Shown in pieces: positions 18,884-29,417 of a stretch of 64,000 nt of DNA. The stretch is taken from NCBI RefSeq assembly GCF_031846345.1, contig NZ_JAVRHX010000003.1, positions 372,001-436,000 on the forward strand, read 5' to 3'. Both the position numbers and the translations under genes were made by a program. This DNA comes from Glaciecola petra. Lineage in GTDB: Bacteria; Pseudomonadota; Gammaproteobacteria; Enterobacterales; Alteromonadaceae. The notes under the pieces were generated by a model that worked only from the letters and a program-made list of their open reading frames with translations, was not told the DNA's origin and searched no databases. Position 1 is the first letter of the stretch, and every line of letters starts with the position of its first letter.

Positions 18884-19672
18884 ATCTTCTAAGACATTTT
18901 GCTGCATTGATTCGCAAGGCATAGAACAATCTGGTTCTCCAACAATTTTTGCGGGCACCCCAACAACGGTTACACAGGCGGGTACATTATCTAAAACAAC
19001 ACTGCCAGCGCCAACTTTAGACCCCCTTCCTACTTCAATATTACCGAGGATTTTTGCTCCTGAACCTATCATCACGCCTTGACGTATCTTGGGGTGTCGG
19101 TCGCCCGTTTCATTGCCAGTGCCGCCAAGCGTAACACTTTGTAAAATCGACACATTATCTTCTATTATAGTGGTTTCACCAATTACTATACCCGTAGCAT
19201 GGTCAAACATAACACCTTGTCCAATTCGTGCGGCTGGATGAATATCTATCGAAAATACTTCAGAATTACGACTTTGGATAAACAAAGCTAACTGTGTGCG
19301 ACCTTTATTCCATAAATAATGCGCAAGCCGATGAACCTGTAATGCCTGAAAACCCTTAAAATGTGTTAAAACCGTCAAATACGAACTGACCGCAGGATCC
19401 CTGTTAATAACTGCTTGTATATCTTGCATTGCGGCGTCGAGAATACTTGGATTCATCATATAGGCTTCATCAAACATTTCTCGAATAGTAATAGCTGGCA
19501 TTACATCATCACTAATTTTTGTTGAAAGGATAAAACTAAGAGAAGTTTCAAAATTATGATGGCCTAAAACACAAGCATGTAAATAACTGGCCAACAAAGG
19601 TTCGTCCGAAGCAACCTGAGCTGCTTCATTTTTTAAAACACGCCAAAATTGTTGTCCACACAAATTAGTCAT
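18869..19672 (-). CDS. cysE: serine O-acetyltransferase
   Basis: First step of cysteine synthesis, acetyl-CoA plus L-serine to O-acetylserine; 267 residues. The N-terminal helical domain is followed by the left-handed beta-helix of hexapeptide repeats with the active-site segments FDHATGIVIGETTIIEDN, SVTLGGTGN and DRHPKIRQGVMIGSGAKILG. The C-terminal tail, by which CysE binds CysK, is present. Confidence 0.96.
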   Translation of the reverse strand: MTNLCGQQFWRVLKNEAAQVASDEPLLASYLHACVLGHHNFETSLSFILSTKISDDVMPAITIREMFDEAYMMNPSILDAAMQDIQAVINRDPAVSSYLTVLTHFKGFQALQVHRLAHYLWNKGRTQLALFIQSRNSEVFSIDIHPAARIGQGVMFDHATGIVIGETTIIEDNVSILQSVTLGGTGNETGDRHPKIRQGVMIGSGAKILGNIEVGRGSKVGAGSVVLDNVPACVTVVGVPAKIVGEPDCSMPCESMQQNVLEDKKAD

Positions 19673-19778
19673 TACTTAAACCACACTTTACCAAACGATG
19701 CAAAGGCCGAAAGTATGGCTGATTGAGATCGCTTTGACAACTACCTTGCCTGTCTACTAACAAGAAATAATTAACTTG

Positions 19779-19828
19779 AGTGTCTGTCCAATAAATGAAA
19801 AAAATAACGTAGAGTGTCTGTCCAATTA
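19779..19828 (+). repeat. dispersed repeat, direct pair
   Basis: AGTGTCTGTCCAATAA at 19779-19794 and AGTGTCTGTCCAATTA at 19813-19828, same direction, 34 bp apart, between divergent cysE and uvrD. Confidence 0.85.
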
Positions 19829-19845
19829 AAAATAAAGGATGCTGT

Positions 19846-19941
19846 ATGAATAAACAGCTTTTTGTATTAAAGCCTGCTATTATTAGGATGTTTCAAGCGC
19901 AATTTATTCTAAAAAAACCGCGGTATCTAAAAGGTAAATAA
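19846..19941 (+). CDS. possible 31-residue leader peptide upstream of uvrD
   Basis: Short frame MNKQLFVLKPAIIRMFQAQF... of 31 codons with a good AAAGGA ribosome site. Its TAA is immediately followed by the uvrD ATG with no gap, so it could couple uvrD translation. It has no recognisable homologue and is basic and hydrophobic. It may equally be chance; only the ribosome site and exact abutment support it. Confidence 0.35.
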   Translation: MNKQLFVLKPAIIRMFQAQFILKKPRYLKGK

Positions 19942-22116
19942 ATGGATGTATCTCTTCTTCTCGACGAGTTAAATGATAAACAACGTGAGGCCGTTGCCGC
20001 GCCAAATCAAAATATGCTCATATTAGCAGGTGCTGGTAGCGGAAAAACACGGGTATTAGTGCACAGAGTAGCTTGGTTAATTCAAGTTGAAAACCTATCG
20101 CCATTTGGTGTACTCGCTGTTACTTTCACAAATAAGGCCGCTAAAGAAATGCGTTCACGTGTTGAACGCCTTATGTCAAATACTCTACACAATATGTGGA
20201 TTGGGACATTCCATGGCCTAGCCCATCGTCTACTGCGTCTGCATTATGAAGAAGCCAAATTACCACAAAACTTTACTATTATAGATTCGGATGATCAGTA
20301 TCGTTTAATAAAACGTCTAATTAAAGCACTCAATTTAGATGAGAAACATTGGCCACCTAAGCAAATCCAATGGTATATCAACTCAAATAAAGATGAGGGT
20401 TTGCGCGCCGCAAAAGTAGAAACATTTAATGACCCAAACCAAACTAAGATGCGAGAAATATATCAAGCATATGAAGATACGTGTCAACGCTCAGGACTAG
20501 TCGATTTTGCAGAATTACTGCTTAGATGTTTCGAGACCTTGCGAGATAATGAAGCATTAAGACAACATTACCAAAAGCGCTTCAGGGCTATTTTGGTTGA
20601 CGAATTTCAAGATACCAATAACATACAGTATGCATGGTTAAAACTACTCAGCACAAAAGATAATAACATGATGATTGTCGGCGACGACGACCAGTCTATT
20701 TATGGTTGGCGCGGCGCAAATGTAAAGAATATTTCTCACTTTCTAAGCGACTTCCCCAATGCACAAACTGTTCGCCTTGAGCAAAATTATCGTTCCACTT
20801 CAAACATATTAAAGGCTGCTAATGCGGTTATAGACAATAATAGCGGCCGCCTAGGTAAAGAATTATGGACAGAAGGTGAAGATGGCGAAAAAATCGCACT
20901 CTATGCTGGTTTTAACGAAATTGACGAAGCTCGATTTATTGTATCGCGCATCCAATCTTTTTATGAAAAAGGGGCCGCACTTAGCGAGTGTGCGATTTTA
21001 TATCGCAATAATGCGCAATCGCGCGTATTAGAAGAAGCGCTATTGCATCAAAAGTTGGCTTACAGAATCTATGGCGGTTTACGTTTTTTCGAACGTCAAG
21101 AAATTAAAGATGCACTGAGTTATTTGCGTTTGATCAGCAACCCTATTGACGACGCTGCTTTTGAAAGAGTCGTCAATACACCATCGCGAGGTTTGGGAGA
21201 CAAAACCCTAACAACAATTCGTGAATACGCCAGACAAAATAACCTTTCGATGTGGCAAGCAGGTCAAAACATGATCAATGAGAAGCGTATGAAAGGTCGA
21301 GCGCTGAATGCCCTCGCGAGCTTTTATGACCTTATCATTGCTATGACCAATGATACTAAAGATATGCTTCTACATGAACAAGCTGATGCAGTTATCAAGA
21401 CCTCTGGACTTTATGCAATGTATCAAGCAGAAAAAGGTGATAAGGCCCAATCTCGCATTGAGAACTTGCAAGAACTTGTTACCGCAGTAAAGCAATTTGA
21501 AATACCTGAAGATGCGGAAGAAATGCCTCCTTTAGCAGCATTTTTAGCCCACGCTAGTCTTGAAGCTGGAGAAGCACAAGCGGATGTCGACCAAGACGCG
21601 GTGCAGCTCATGACCATTCACACTGCAAAAGGACTAGAGTTTCCCTTAGTCGTTTTAGCTGGCGTAGAAGAAGGTATGTTTCCAAGTAACATGAGTAACG
21701 AAGAACCTGATAAACTCGAAGAAGAACGCCGTCTAGCATATGTAGGCATGACACGTGCAATGCAAGAGTTAGTCATTACTTATGCCGAAACTCGGCGCCT
21801 TTATGGGCAAGATAAATACCATACTATATCTCGATTTGTACGCGAGATACCTAGCGACTTTATTGAAGAGATTCGCTTACGTTCACAAGTTAGCCAGCCA
21901 ATACATAATCGCTTTAGTGCACAAGCATCTCACGAAGCGTTAATGGATAGTGGCTTTAATCTTGGTGAGCGCGTTGTTCATACAAAGTTTGGTGAAGGTA
22001 CTGTGCTTAACTTTGAAGGTCAAGGCGAGCATGGACGGGTGCAAGTGCATTTTGACGATATAGGCAGCAAATGGTTGATGCTAGCATATGCAAAATTACA
22101 AAAATGTAGCACTTAA
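19942..22116 (+). CDS. uvrD: DNA helicase II
   Basis: 3'-5' superfamily 1 helicase for excision and mismatch repair; 724 residues as usual for UvrD. Walker A AGAGSGKTRVL near residue 30, motif II VDEFQDTN near 222, GDDDQSIYGWRGA motif III, VRLEQNYRST motif IV, MTIHTAKGLEF motif V and AYVGMTRA motif VI. A C-terminal UvrD tail (GERVVHTKFGEGTVLNFEG), the RNA-polymerase-binding Tudor-like part, is present. Preceded by a possible leader peptide. Confidence 0.96.
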   Translation: MDVSLLLDELNDKQREAVAAPNQNMLILAGAGSGKTRVLVHRVAWLIQVENLSPFGVLAVTFTNKAAKEMRSRVERLMSNTLHNMWIGTFHGLAHRLLRLHYEEAKLPQNFTIIDSDDQYRLIKRLIKALNLDEKHWPPKQIQWYINSNKDEGLRAAKVETFNDPNQTKMREIYQAYEDTCQRSGLVDFAELLLRCFETLRDNEALRQHYQKRFRAILVDEFQDTNNIQYAWLKLLSTKDNNMMIVGDDDQSIYGWRGANVKNISHFLSDFPNAQTVRLEQNYRSTSNILKAANAVIDNNSGRLGKELWTEGEDGEKIALYAGFNEIDEARFIVSRIQSFYEKGAALSECAILYRNNAQSRVLEEALLHQKLAYRIYGGLRFFERQEIKDALSYLRLISNPIDDAAFERVVNTPSRGLGDKTLTTIREYARQNNLSMWQAGQNMINEKRMKGRALNALASFYDLIIAMTNDTKDMLLHEQADAVIKTSGLYAMYQAEKGDKAQSRIENLQELVTAVKQFEIPEDAEEMPPLAAFLAHASLEAGEAQADVDQDAVQLMTIHTAKGLEFPLVVLAGVEEGMFPSNMSNEEPDKLEEERRLAYVGMTRAMQELVITYAETRRLYGQDKYHTISRFVREIPSDFIEEIRLRSQVSQPIHNRFSAQASHEALMDSGFNLGERVVHTKFGEGTVLNFEGQGEHGRVQVHFDDIGSKWLMLAYAKLQKCST

Positions 22117-22205
22117 CAGGTAAATTTTTTATCGTAAACTATAATATTGTGTGTTGAATTTTTTACTTACTTATTCTCATTTAAGACTTATCACAGGATA
22201 CCTAA

Positions 22206-23285
22206 ATGATACTTATTCGCCGTTGGTTAATCACCGTTATTTGTTTAGTAGCGATAATCGCAGGCTTGGGCTTTATTAAGTTTACGCAGGTGAAAGCGGC
22301 TATCGCTTTTGGGGAATCGTTTCCTGAACAAAGCGAAACCGTATATATGGTTGAAGCAACTTGGTCTCAGTGGCAACCTTATATCGATTTAGTAGGAGAG
22401 TTAAATGCCCTTCAAACGGTAGAAATACGAAATGAATTAGAAGGAATTATCACCAAAGTAGGTTTCAAGTCAGGTAGTAAAGTGAATGAAAATCAAATAC
22501 TTATTCAATTGAACATTGAAAAAGAAATGGCCCAGCTTGAAGCCATTGAAGCTGAAATTGCCCTCGCAAAACTAGACGTGAAACGTTTCACCGATCTTTT
22601 AGATGTAAACGCTTCATCACGTGAACAATTGGATAGAGCAAAAGCCCAATTAGCAATCAATCAAGCGAGAGCAAAAGCACTTCGAGCCACTATCGCTAAA
22701 AAAACGCTTATCGCGCCATTTGAAGGGAGGGCTAATATCCATGATTGGCAAGTGGGCTCTTATATCTCTGGCAATACCCTTATTACCCGACTAACTGGTG
22801 AGACTGACCAACTATGGGTGGATTTTAACATACCTCAAAACTACGCCAACATAGACTCCACACTGCCTATTCAGGTGTATCCAGAAACGTTTTCAAATAC
22901 TCCTATAAGTGCCAGTATTAGTGCAATAAACCAACAATTTAATACGAATTCTAGAACAATCCAGGTTCGCGCCATATTAAAGAATATAAACGGCCAATTA
23001 AGGCCAGGATCTGCAGTTTCTATTAAGATGCCAACAGGAGAGCCCTTAAGGGTGATTGAATTACCTAATGAAGCGATTCGATACGATGCCTTTGGTAGCT
23101 ATGTTAACGTATTGGCTGAAGACGACAAGGGAGACTATCGTGCTGAACGCAAGCCAGTAGTGATTGCAAGTAAGGATAGCGCATATAGTTATGTCAGTTC
23201 TGGTTTAGAAAGTGGCGAAAAAGTAGCTACCATTGGGTCAGCTAAACTCTCCCAGAACATGCTCACCATAATAGCCAACAAGTGA
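22206..23285 (+). CDS. RND efflux periplasmic adaptor (HlyD/AcrA family)
   Basis: 359-residue membrane fusion protein linking the inner-membrane RND pump to an outer-membrane channel. One N-terminal membrane anchor (about residues 8-25) precedes the barrel-sandwich hybrid, a coiled-coil hairpin around residues 95-165 and a beta-barrel. LIAPFEGRANIHDWQVGSYI matches the lipoyl-half signature. The RND permease follows 10 bp later. No outer-membrane partner gene is adjacent. Confidence 0.92.
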   Translation: MILIRRWLITVICLVAIIAGLGFIKFTQVKAAIAFGESFPEQSETVYMVEATWSQWQPYIDLVGELNALQTVEIRNELEGIITKVGFKSGSKVNENQILIQLNIEKEMAQLEAIEAEIALAKLDVKRFTDLLDVNASSREQLDRAKAQLAINQARAKALRATIAKKTLIAPFEGRANIHDWQVGSYISGNTLITRLTGETDQLWVDFNIPQNYANIDSTLPIQVYPETFSNTPISASISAINQQFNTNSRTIQVRAILKNINGQLRPGSAVSIKMPTGEPLRVIELPNEAIRYDAFGSYVNVLAEDDKGDYRAERKPVVIASKDSAYSYVSSGLESGEKVATIGSAKLSQNMLTIIANK

Positions 23286-23295
23286 TATCAATAGA

Positions 23296-26200
23296 ATGAG
23301 TGAATCTACCAACTCGATGAATGATGCAGAAGCCAATGCAGAAATACTGAACAAACCTACTAAAATGGACATTTTCAGTAAACGCCCAGTGATTGCTATA
23401 GTACTTTCACTTGCATTAATTTTGATTGGCATTCGTGCCGCTATGAACATCTCAATTCTGCAGTTTCCACAAATTAGTAGCGCATCAATTGTTGTTACCA
23501 CACCCTATATTGGTGCTTCTGCTGAAGTCGTACAAGGCTTTATTACTGAGCCAATTGAGCGCGCGGCATCATCTGTACCAGGTATTGATTATATTGATTC
23601 GAATACAACACCGGGTTTGAGTACCGTTACCCTTTGGTTAAGAATTAATGAAGATAGCACAGCTGCTTTGGCTGAATTGTCGACTCGAATTGACCAAATA
23701 CGTTTTGAATTGCCTGAAGCAGCTGAAGATCCGGCAATCCAAGTTGTTCGTGCAGATCGCCCTTTTGCTATCTTCTATCTTACCGTGAACTATGACGAAG
23801 AACTTGCCGACATGTCTCGTTTAGAGGTAACTGATTATCTGAGTCGGAATGTGTCACCTACATTAGCATCAATTCCAGGCGTACAAAGAATTGGTATCGA
23901 AGGTGGTCGAACGCCAGCAATGCGAATATGGTTAAACTCGCAAAAAATGGCAGCCCTCGACATATCCTCAAATGACATTTCGGTAGCGCTGCGCGCCAAT
24001 AACCTTATTGCAACAATTGGCAACAGTGAGAATGATAAACAACGCATATCCTTAGTGACTAATACGAGCCTTAGCAGTGTCGTAGAATTTGAAAATTTAG
24101 TGATTCGAGACAACAACGACGTGCAAATCCGTATTCGTGATATTGCTGAAGTCGAATTAGCAGAAGAAGAAGGTGTAACCACCGCAAGGCTAGATGAAGA
24201 CGTAGTCGTTTATATTTCCGTTTGGCCTTTACCTGGTGCAAACGAAATTGAAATTGGTGACCGCTTATATGTCATGATTGATGATATTAACAAGAATTTA
24301 CCTAAGGGTTTAAGCATAACGGACGGTTTTGACGGTACCCTTTACATGCGCGATTCTTTGCGCGAAATTTTCATCACATTGGGCGAAACTGTTCTGCTAG
24401 TTGGTTTAGTAGTTCTTGCAATGATGGGGTCTTTTCGTACTGCTTTAGTTCCACTAGTAACGATTCCAATCTCAATATTAGGCGCGATAGCAGCCATGTA
24501 TGCGGTTGGATTTTCGCTCAACTTACTAACCGTGTTAGCTATTGTATTGTCAGTAGGCTTAGTCGTAGATGACGCTATAGTCGTGGTGGAGAATGTCTCT
24601 CGGTATATGCGTGCAGGAATGGGTAAAATGCAAGCAGCATTGGCTAGCTCCCGACAATTATTTGCCCCAATAGTGAGCATGACAGTGACCCTTGCGGCGG
24701 TATATGCCCCCATCGGCTTGCTTACTGGCTTAACTGGTGCGTTATTCAAAGAATTCGCTTTTACTTTAGCAATAGCAGTTCTTATTTCCGGTATTGTTGC
24801 TGTGACATTATCACCTATTATGAGTGCATATGCTTCACCTGAGGGCGGTAAAGAAGGCAAAATAACTAAAAAAGTTAATGCCTTTTTTGAAAGATTGCAA
24901 AACTTCTACGGTAAAGTCGTTATTAAAACAATTGCACTCAAAGCCCAAATTTTGTTTTCCGCAATTGTGTTAGCAATATTAACAATTCCTTTCTATTTGG
25001 GGTCTCTAAAAGAGCTCGCACCGACAGAAGACCAAAGCTCTATCACCGTCATTATCGAATCATCCCCAGAAGCTTCTATCGATTATACACTGAAGCACAT
25101 GAATGATGTTGTTAGCACTATGAAGCAATTGGAAGGTGCTAAATTTATGTGGCAAATTATGAACCCCTCGGCTGGCTTTGGCGGCGTCGATTTTACACCT
25201 GTTAGTGAACGAGAAGCGAGCATCCAAGATATTTATGGACAGGCATTCTTTATGTTGTCTTCTGTACCTGGAGTAAAAGCATTTCCGGTTCTTGATTCTG
25301 CATTACCTACTGCCGGTAACTTTTCTGTGGAGATGGTAGTACTTAGCACCGACCCATATGAAAAAATGAAACTATATGCTGATCAGTTAGTTACCGCTGC
25401 AAATGAAAGTGGCAAATTCATATTCGCTAATACCGACCTAAAAATAGATTTGCCTCAAGTGCGCTTCAAATTGGACAGGCAAGTTATCGCGGATCTTGGG
25501 CTTGATCTAGCCTCTGTAAATAGTCAATTATCAACACTACTGTCAGGTAATTTTGTTAACCGCTTTAATCAAGACGGAAGAGCTTACCGTGTTATTCCCA
25601 TGCTAGCCGAATCTGAACGGTCTAGCCCCGACGATATTTTGAAACTACAGATTAGATTACCAAGCGGTGAACTTGTTCCATTTAGCGCTATGGCAGAAAT
25701 ACAAACCGAAACCGCACCCCGCGTGTTGGCTAAGTTTTCACAAAAAAATGCCTTCAGAATATTCGCTGAAGTAATACCCGGAATGACCACAAAAGAATCA
25801 GGTTTAGCTGCCCTTGAATCAGCTGCGGCAGAAATACTGCCAGACAATTATACGGTAGATTATAGTGGGGAATCTCGTCAAATAAGACTTGAAGGGAACA
25901 CATTGGAGGGAGTGTTATTAATCGCCTTGGCTTTCGTTTACCTTGTACTAGCAATTCAATTTAATAGTTTCAGAGATCCGCTAGTTGTGCTTTTAGGTTC
26001 GGTTCCTTTGGCGCTCTCTGGTGCCATGATGTTTTCATTTTTAGACTTCACAACTATCAATATATATTCACAAGTAGGATTTATAACCTTGGTCGGATTA
26101 ATCGCTAAAAATGGAATCCTTATTGTTGAATTTGCTAATCATATGCAGCGACAAGGGCTTAACAAACTAGACGCCATAACGAAAGCCGCACAAACAAGGC

Positions 26201-26454
26201 TAAGGCCTGTATTAATGACTACAGCGGCAACAGTATTAGGTCATTTCCCCCTAGTATTAGTAACAGGTGCTGGTGCAGAGGCACGCAATAGTATAGGCAT
26301 TATTCTTGTAGCTGGTATGATCGTTGGAACCTTATTTACCTTACTGGTGCTGCCTAGCGTTTACATGGCATTAGCTTCCGATCATAGCGATGATAATCGG
26401 AGAGAGGAATTAGCTAATGCCTCTTTGTTCGTGAACAATACTTCTAAGGCTTAA
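23296..26454 (+). CDS. RND multidrug efflux permease (HAE1 family)
   Basis: 1052-residue proton-driven inner-membrane pump. It has the standard two-fold layout: TM1, large periplasmic loop with ASEVVQ-like and DRPFAIFY motifs, TM2-6 with the proton relay GLVVDDAIVVVENV (paired Asp near residue 418), second periplasmic loop, and TM8-12 with AKNGILIVEFAN and RPVLMTT. The substrate range cannot be predicted. Two 10-11 base copies of the repeat core occur in frame at 25236 and 25471. Confidence 0.94.
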   Translation: MSESTNSMNDAEANAEILNKPTKMDIFSKRPVIAIVLSLALILIGIRAAMNISILQFPQISSASIVVTTPYIGASAEVVQGFITEPIERAASSVPGIDYIDSNTTPGLSTVTLWLRINEDSTAALAELSTRIDQIRFELPEAAEDPAIQVVRADRPFAIFYLTVNYDEELADMSRLEVTDYLSRNVSPTLASIPGVQRIGIEGGRTPAMRIWLNSQKMAALDISSNDISVALRANNLIATIGNSENDKQRISLVTNTSLSSVVEFENLVIRDNNDVQIRIRDIAEVELAEEEGVTTARLDEDVVVYISVWPLPGANEIEIGDRLYVMIDDINKNLPKGLSITDGFDGTLYMRDSLREIFITLGETVLLVGLVVLAMMGSFRTALVPLVTIPISILGAIAAMYAVGFSLNLLTVLAIVLSVGLVVDDAIVVVENVSRYMRAGMGKMQAALASSRQLFAPIVSMTVTLAAVYAPIGLLTGLTGALFKEFAFTLAIAVLISGIVAVTLSPIMSAYASPEGGKEGKITKKVNAFFERLQNFYGKVVIKTIALKAQILFSAIVLAILTIPFYLGSLKELAPTEDQSSITVIIESSPEASIDYTLKHMNDVVSTMKQLEGAKFMWQIMNPSAGFGGVDFTPVSEREASIQDIYGQAFFMLSSVPGVKAFPVLDSALPTAGNFSVEMVVLSTDPYEKMKLYADQLVTAANESGKFIFANTDLKIDLPQVRFKLDRQVIADLGLDLASVNSQLSTLLSGNFVNRFNQDGRAYRVIPMLAESERSSPDDILKLQIRLPSGELVPFSAMAEIQTETAPRVLAKFSQKNAFRIFAEVIPGMTTKESGLAALESAAAEILPDNYTVDYSGESRQIRLEGNTLEGVLLIALAFVYLVLAIQFNSFRDPLVVLLGSVPLALSGAMMFSFLDFTTINIYSQVGFITLVGLIAKNGILIVEFANHMQRQGLNKLDAITKAAQTRLRPVLMTTAATVLGHFPLVLVTGAGAEARNSIGIILVAGMIVGTLFTLLVLPSVYMALASDHSDDNRREELANASLFVNNTSKA

Positions 26455-26455
26455 C

Positions 26456-27364
26456 TCAAAAGTGCTTGTTACGGCTTCGTTCATAATTGTAAGCTTTGAT
26501 AGAATCATAAGTAAATATAATTAAGCCTAACCAAACACAAGCAAAAGTTAATAATCGTACAGTGGTTAACGGTTCTTGGTAAAGTAATGTTGCTAGCATA
26601 AACATCAAACTAGGCCCGATATACTGGAAAAACCCTAAAGTAGAATACCGTATCCTTCTTGCCGCCGCAGTAAAACAAAGAAGCGGTGCCGTTGTAACAA
26701 TGCCAGCACTTATCAACAAAACATTGATGTTTATTGTATTTTGAAAAATATCACCACTATGCGGCATGAACCAGATCCAATAGATAAGAGCAAAAGGTAA
26801 CATCATAAGCGTTTCGATAAATAAGCCTGGCAAAGAGTCAACATCAACTTGCTTGCGTAATAATCCATATACACTAAAACTGCATGCCAAAACAAGGGCT
26901 ACCCATGGCAATCGACCATAACTTACGAGCATAATAAGCACACCACTCATAGCCACTAGCACTGCTAATTTTTGTAGAGGCCTGAGAATTTCCCCCAAAA
27001 ATAACCTTGCCAAAAACACGTTAAACAATGGATTAATATAATAACCAAGACTAGCTTCTAAAAGCTTGTCATTATTGACAGCCCAAATAAAAAGTAGCCA
27101 GTTAACAGCTAATAGAATAGATGCAAAAAAGAGTGTTTTAATCACTTTAATTGAACGAAACGCAATGACTATTTTGTCAATTTGACGAAGGCCCAAAGAT
27201 AGACCAAGTAAAACGACTGAAGACCATAGTACCCTATGCATGAGAATATCACCGGCAGGTAAAGTACTTAATGCTTTGAAATAAATAGGTGCAATTCCCC
27301 ACATGATATATGCACAAAGAGCATACATAATACCTGCTTTAGTTTGGTCAGTGGATGACGCCAT
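26456..27364 (-). CDS. rarD: EamA family transporter RarD
   Basis: 302-residue inner-membrane protein with ten predicted helices of the DMT superfamily. The RarD pattern is clear: GIMYALCAYIMWGIAPIYFK, MHRVLWS, NWLLFIWAVNNDKLLEASLGYYINPL and LGFFQYIGPSLMF. Transported solute is unknown. The start at 27364 (MASSTDQ) is preferred; the longer frame adds a non-homologous 25 residues. It converges on the RND gene with one base between stops. Confidence 0.9.
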   Translation of the reverse strand: MASSTDQTKAGIMYALCAYIMWGIAPIYFKALSTLPAGDILMHRVLWSSVVLLGLSLGLRQIDKIVIAFRSIKVIKTLFFASILLAVNWLLFIWAVNNDKLLEASLGYYINPLFNVFLARLFLGEILRPLQKLAVLVAMSGVLIMLVSYGRLPWVALVLACSFSVYGLLRKQVDVDSLPGLFIETLMMLPFALIYWIWFMPHSGDIFQNTININVLLISAGIVTTAPLLCFTAAARRIRYSTLGFFQYIGPSLMFMLATLLYQEPLTTVRLLTFACVWLGLIIFTYDSIKAYNYERSRNKHF

Positions 27365-27521
27365 GAAATCTATTCTTCTTAAAACTTGGGGCGGGCATTG
27401 TCTAGCTTTGCTTGAAAGCTTGCAAGGAATAAAATTCAAACTGATCTTAAGAGCACTATATACATTTGCAAAAAGTCAGTACAATACTGTTTAATTAATA
27501 ATTAAAAAATAAGCCTTTTTT

Positions 27522-29396
27522 GTGACCGTAGCGACTAGTTTAAGCGAACAATTTTCCGATTCATCAACAGGAGAAAACCTCCCCGCCAACAATAATGAAT
27601 CAATTTCAGAAAGTTGTGCTCGAGTTTTAAAGCAAACATTTGGCTATACGAGTTTTAGAGAAGGTCAATTGGAAGCTATTGAAGCTTTATTCAATGGTAA
27701 CGATTGTTTAGTTTTAATGCCTACAGGTGGTGGTAAATCCCTTTGTTTTCAGGTCCCAGCTATAGTATTCAACGGCCTTACCTTAGTCGTTTCACCATTA
27801 ATATCTTTGATGCAAGACCAAGTTCAGCAATTGAGACTACAAGGTGTTAAAGCTGCCTATCTTAATTCAAGCTTGGCCGCTGAAGATGCTGCACAAGTTA
27901 ATCAAGACTTACAAAATAATGATCTTGATATTTTATACGTTGCGCCTGAACGCCTTTTGCAGAGTTACTTTTTAAACAGCATTAAACATTTAAATATTGC
28001 TCTAATTGCTATAGACGAAGCGCATTGTGTTAGTCAGTGGGGACATGATTTTAGAAAAGAATATCGACGCTTGGGAGAGTTAAAACAAAGCTTCCCAACA
28101 ACACCTTTTATTGCGCTTACTGCCACTGCTGATGACGCAACCCAAGCAGACATAGCCCACCAATTAAACTTAAAAACGCCATTTGTATTTAGAGGTGGTT
28201 TTGATCGTCCCAATATTCGTTACAACCAACTCGCTAAATACAAGGGTAGCGACCAGGTTGTCGAGTTTATCAAGCAACAAAGAGGCAACAGCGGTATTGT
28301 GTATTGTAATAGCCGCGCGAAAGTTGATGAGCTCTCCCAAAAGTTATCTAAATCAGGTATTAGTAACGGTGCATATCATGCAGGAAAAGACACTACCGAG
28401 CGAGCTCGTGTACAAAACCTCTTTTTAAATGACGATATGCAAGTAGTAGTCGCGACGGTCGCATTTGGCATGGGTATCAATAAATCAAACGTACGGTTTG
28501 TAGTGCATCATGACGTGCCAAGAAGCGTAGAAGCTTTTTATCAAGAAACAGGGCGAGCTGGCCGTGATGGTATGCCTGCTGAAGCCCTCCTATTATATGA
28601 TGAAAGAGACGCCGCAAAAATCAAAAAATGGATTGCTGATGGATCAACCCCAGACCGCTTCGAAATTGAGATGCATAAATTCGAGGCGATGCAATCATTT
28701 TCAGAAGCACAAACATGTCGGCGTCAAATATTGCTCAATTATTTTGGAGATTCTCGGCTAGAGCCATGCGGTAACTGCGATATTTGCCAATTCCCACCCA
28801 AAATGTTTGATGGCACTATAGTTGCTCAAAAGGTACTTTCTTGCATTTATCGCTTGAGAGGGGAAACATCTGCTCAGCATGTAATTGATGTGTTAAGGGG
28901 CAAAAACGTCCGTAAAATTTTCGACTTAAAGCACAATGAGCTTAGCACCTATGGCATAGGAAAAGATGAATCCGATCAATATTGGCATAACGTTATCCAA
29001 CAACTCATCCATAAAGGCCTAATTAGAATCGATATGACTCTTTCGGGTATTTTACGGTTGAACGAATCCGCCCGTTCAGCCTTGAGAGGAGAATGTAAAG
29101 TTAGTCTTGCAGTACCCAAATTCAAAGTAAGTTCAGCCAAAAAGAATAAATATGAGCCTAGTAATATCGACACGAAACTTTTTGCTAAGCTTAAATATTT
29201 AAGGAAACAGCTCGCTGATGAGAGTGGGATGCCTGCATTCACTATTTTTAGTGATGCCACACTTGCGGAAATGACAGCTAAACTGCCGAGCAATAAAACT
29301 GACTTCTTAGACATTACAGGTGTTGGTGAGGTGAAGCTAGAAAAATACGGTCAAGCATTTATAGGCTTGATAGAGGATTACTTAGCCGCACAATAA
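27522..29396 (+). CDS. recQ: ATP-dependent DNA helicase RecQ
   Basis: 624-residue 3'-5' superfamily 2 helicase. Motif I MPTGGGKSLCFQ, DEAH box IDEAHCVSQWGHDFR, motif V/VI GRAGRDG, the zinc site CRRQILLNYFG...CGNCDIC (Cys spacing conserved), RQC winged helix and a C-terminal HRDC domain (about residues 545-624). The start is GTG; about 30 residues precede the first conserved block (CARVLKQTFGY). Divergent from rarD across 157 bp. Confidence 0.96.
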   Translation: MTVATSLSEQFSDSSTGENLPANNNESISESCARVLKQTFGYTSFREGQLEAIEALFNGNDCLVLMPTGGGKSLCFQVPAIVFNGLTLVVSPLISLMQDQVQQLRLQGVKAAYLNSSLAAEDAAQVNQDLQNNDLDILYVAPERLLQSYFLNSIKHLNIALIAIDEAHCVSQWGHDFRKEYRRLGELKQSFPTTPFIALTATADDATQADIAHQLNLKTPFVFRGGFDRPNIRYNQLAKYKGSDQVVEFIKQQRGNSGIVYCNSRAKVDELSQKLSKSGISNGAYHAGKDTTERARVQNLFLNDDMQVVVATVAFGMGINKSNVRFVVHHDVPRSVEAFYQETGRAGRDGMPAEALLLYDERDAAKIKKWIADGSTPDRFEIEMHKFEAMQSFSEAQTCRRQILLNYFGDSRLEPCGNCDICQFPPKMFDGTIVAQKVLSCIYRLRGETSAQHVIDVLRGKNVRKIFDLKHNELSTYGIGKDESDQYWHNVIQQLIHKGLIRIDMTLSGILRLNESARSALRGECKVSLAVPKFKVSSAKKNKYEPSNIDTKLFAKLKYLRKQLADESGMPAFTIFSDATLAEMTAKLPSNKTDFLDITGVGEVKLEKYGQAFIGLIEDYLAAQ

Positions 29397-29417
29397 TCTT
29401 GTCACTTTAATCTCTCA

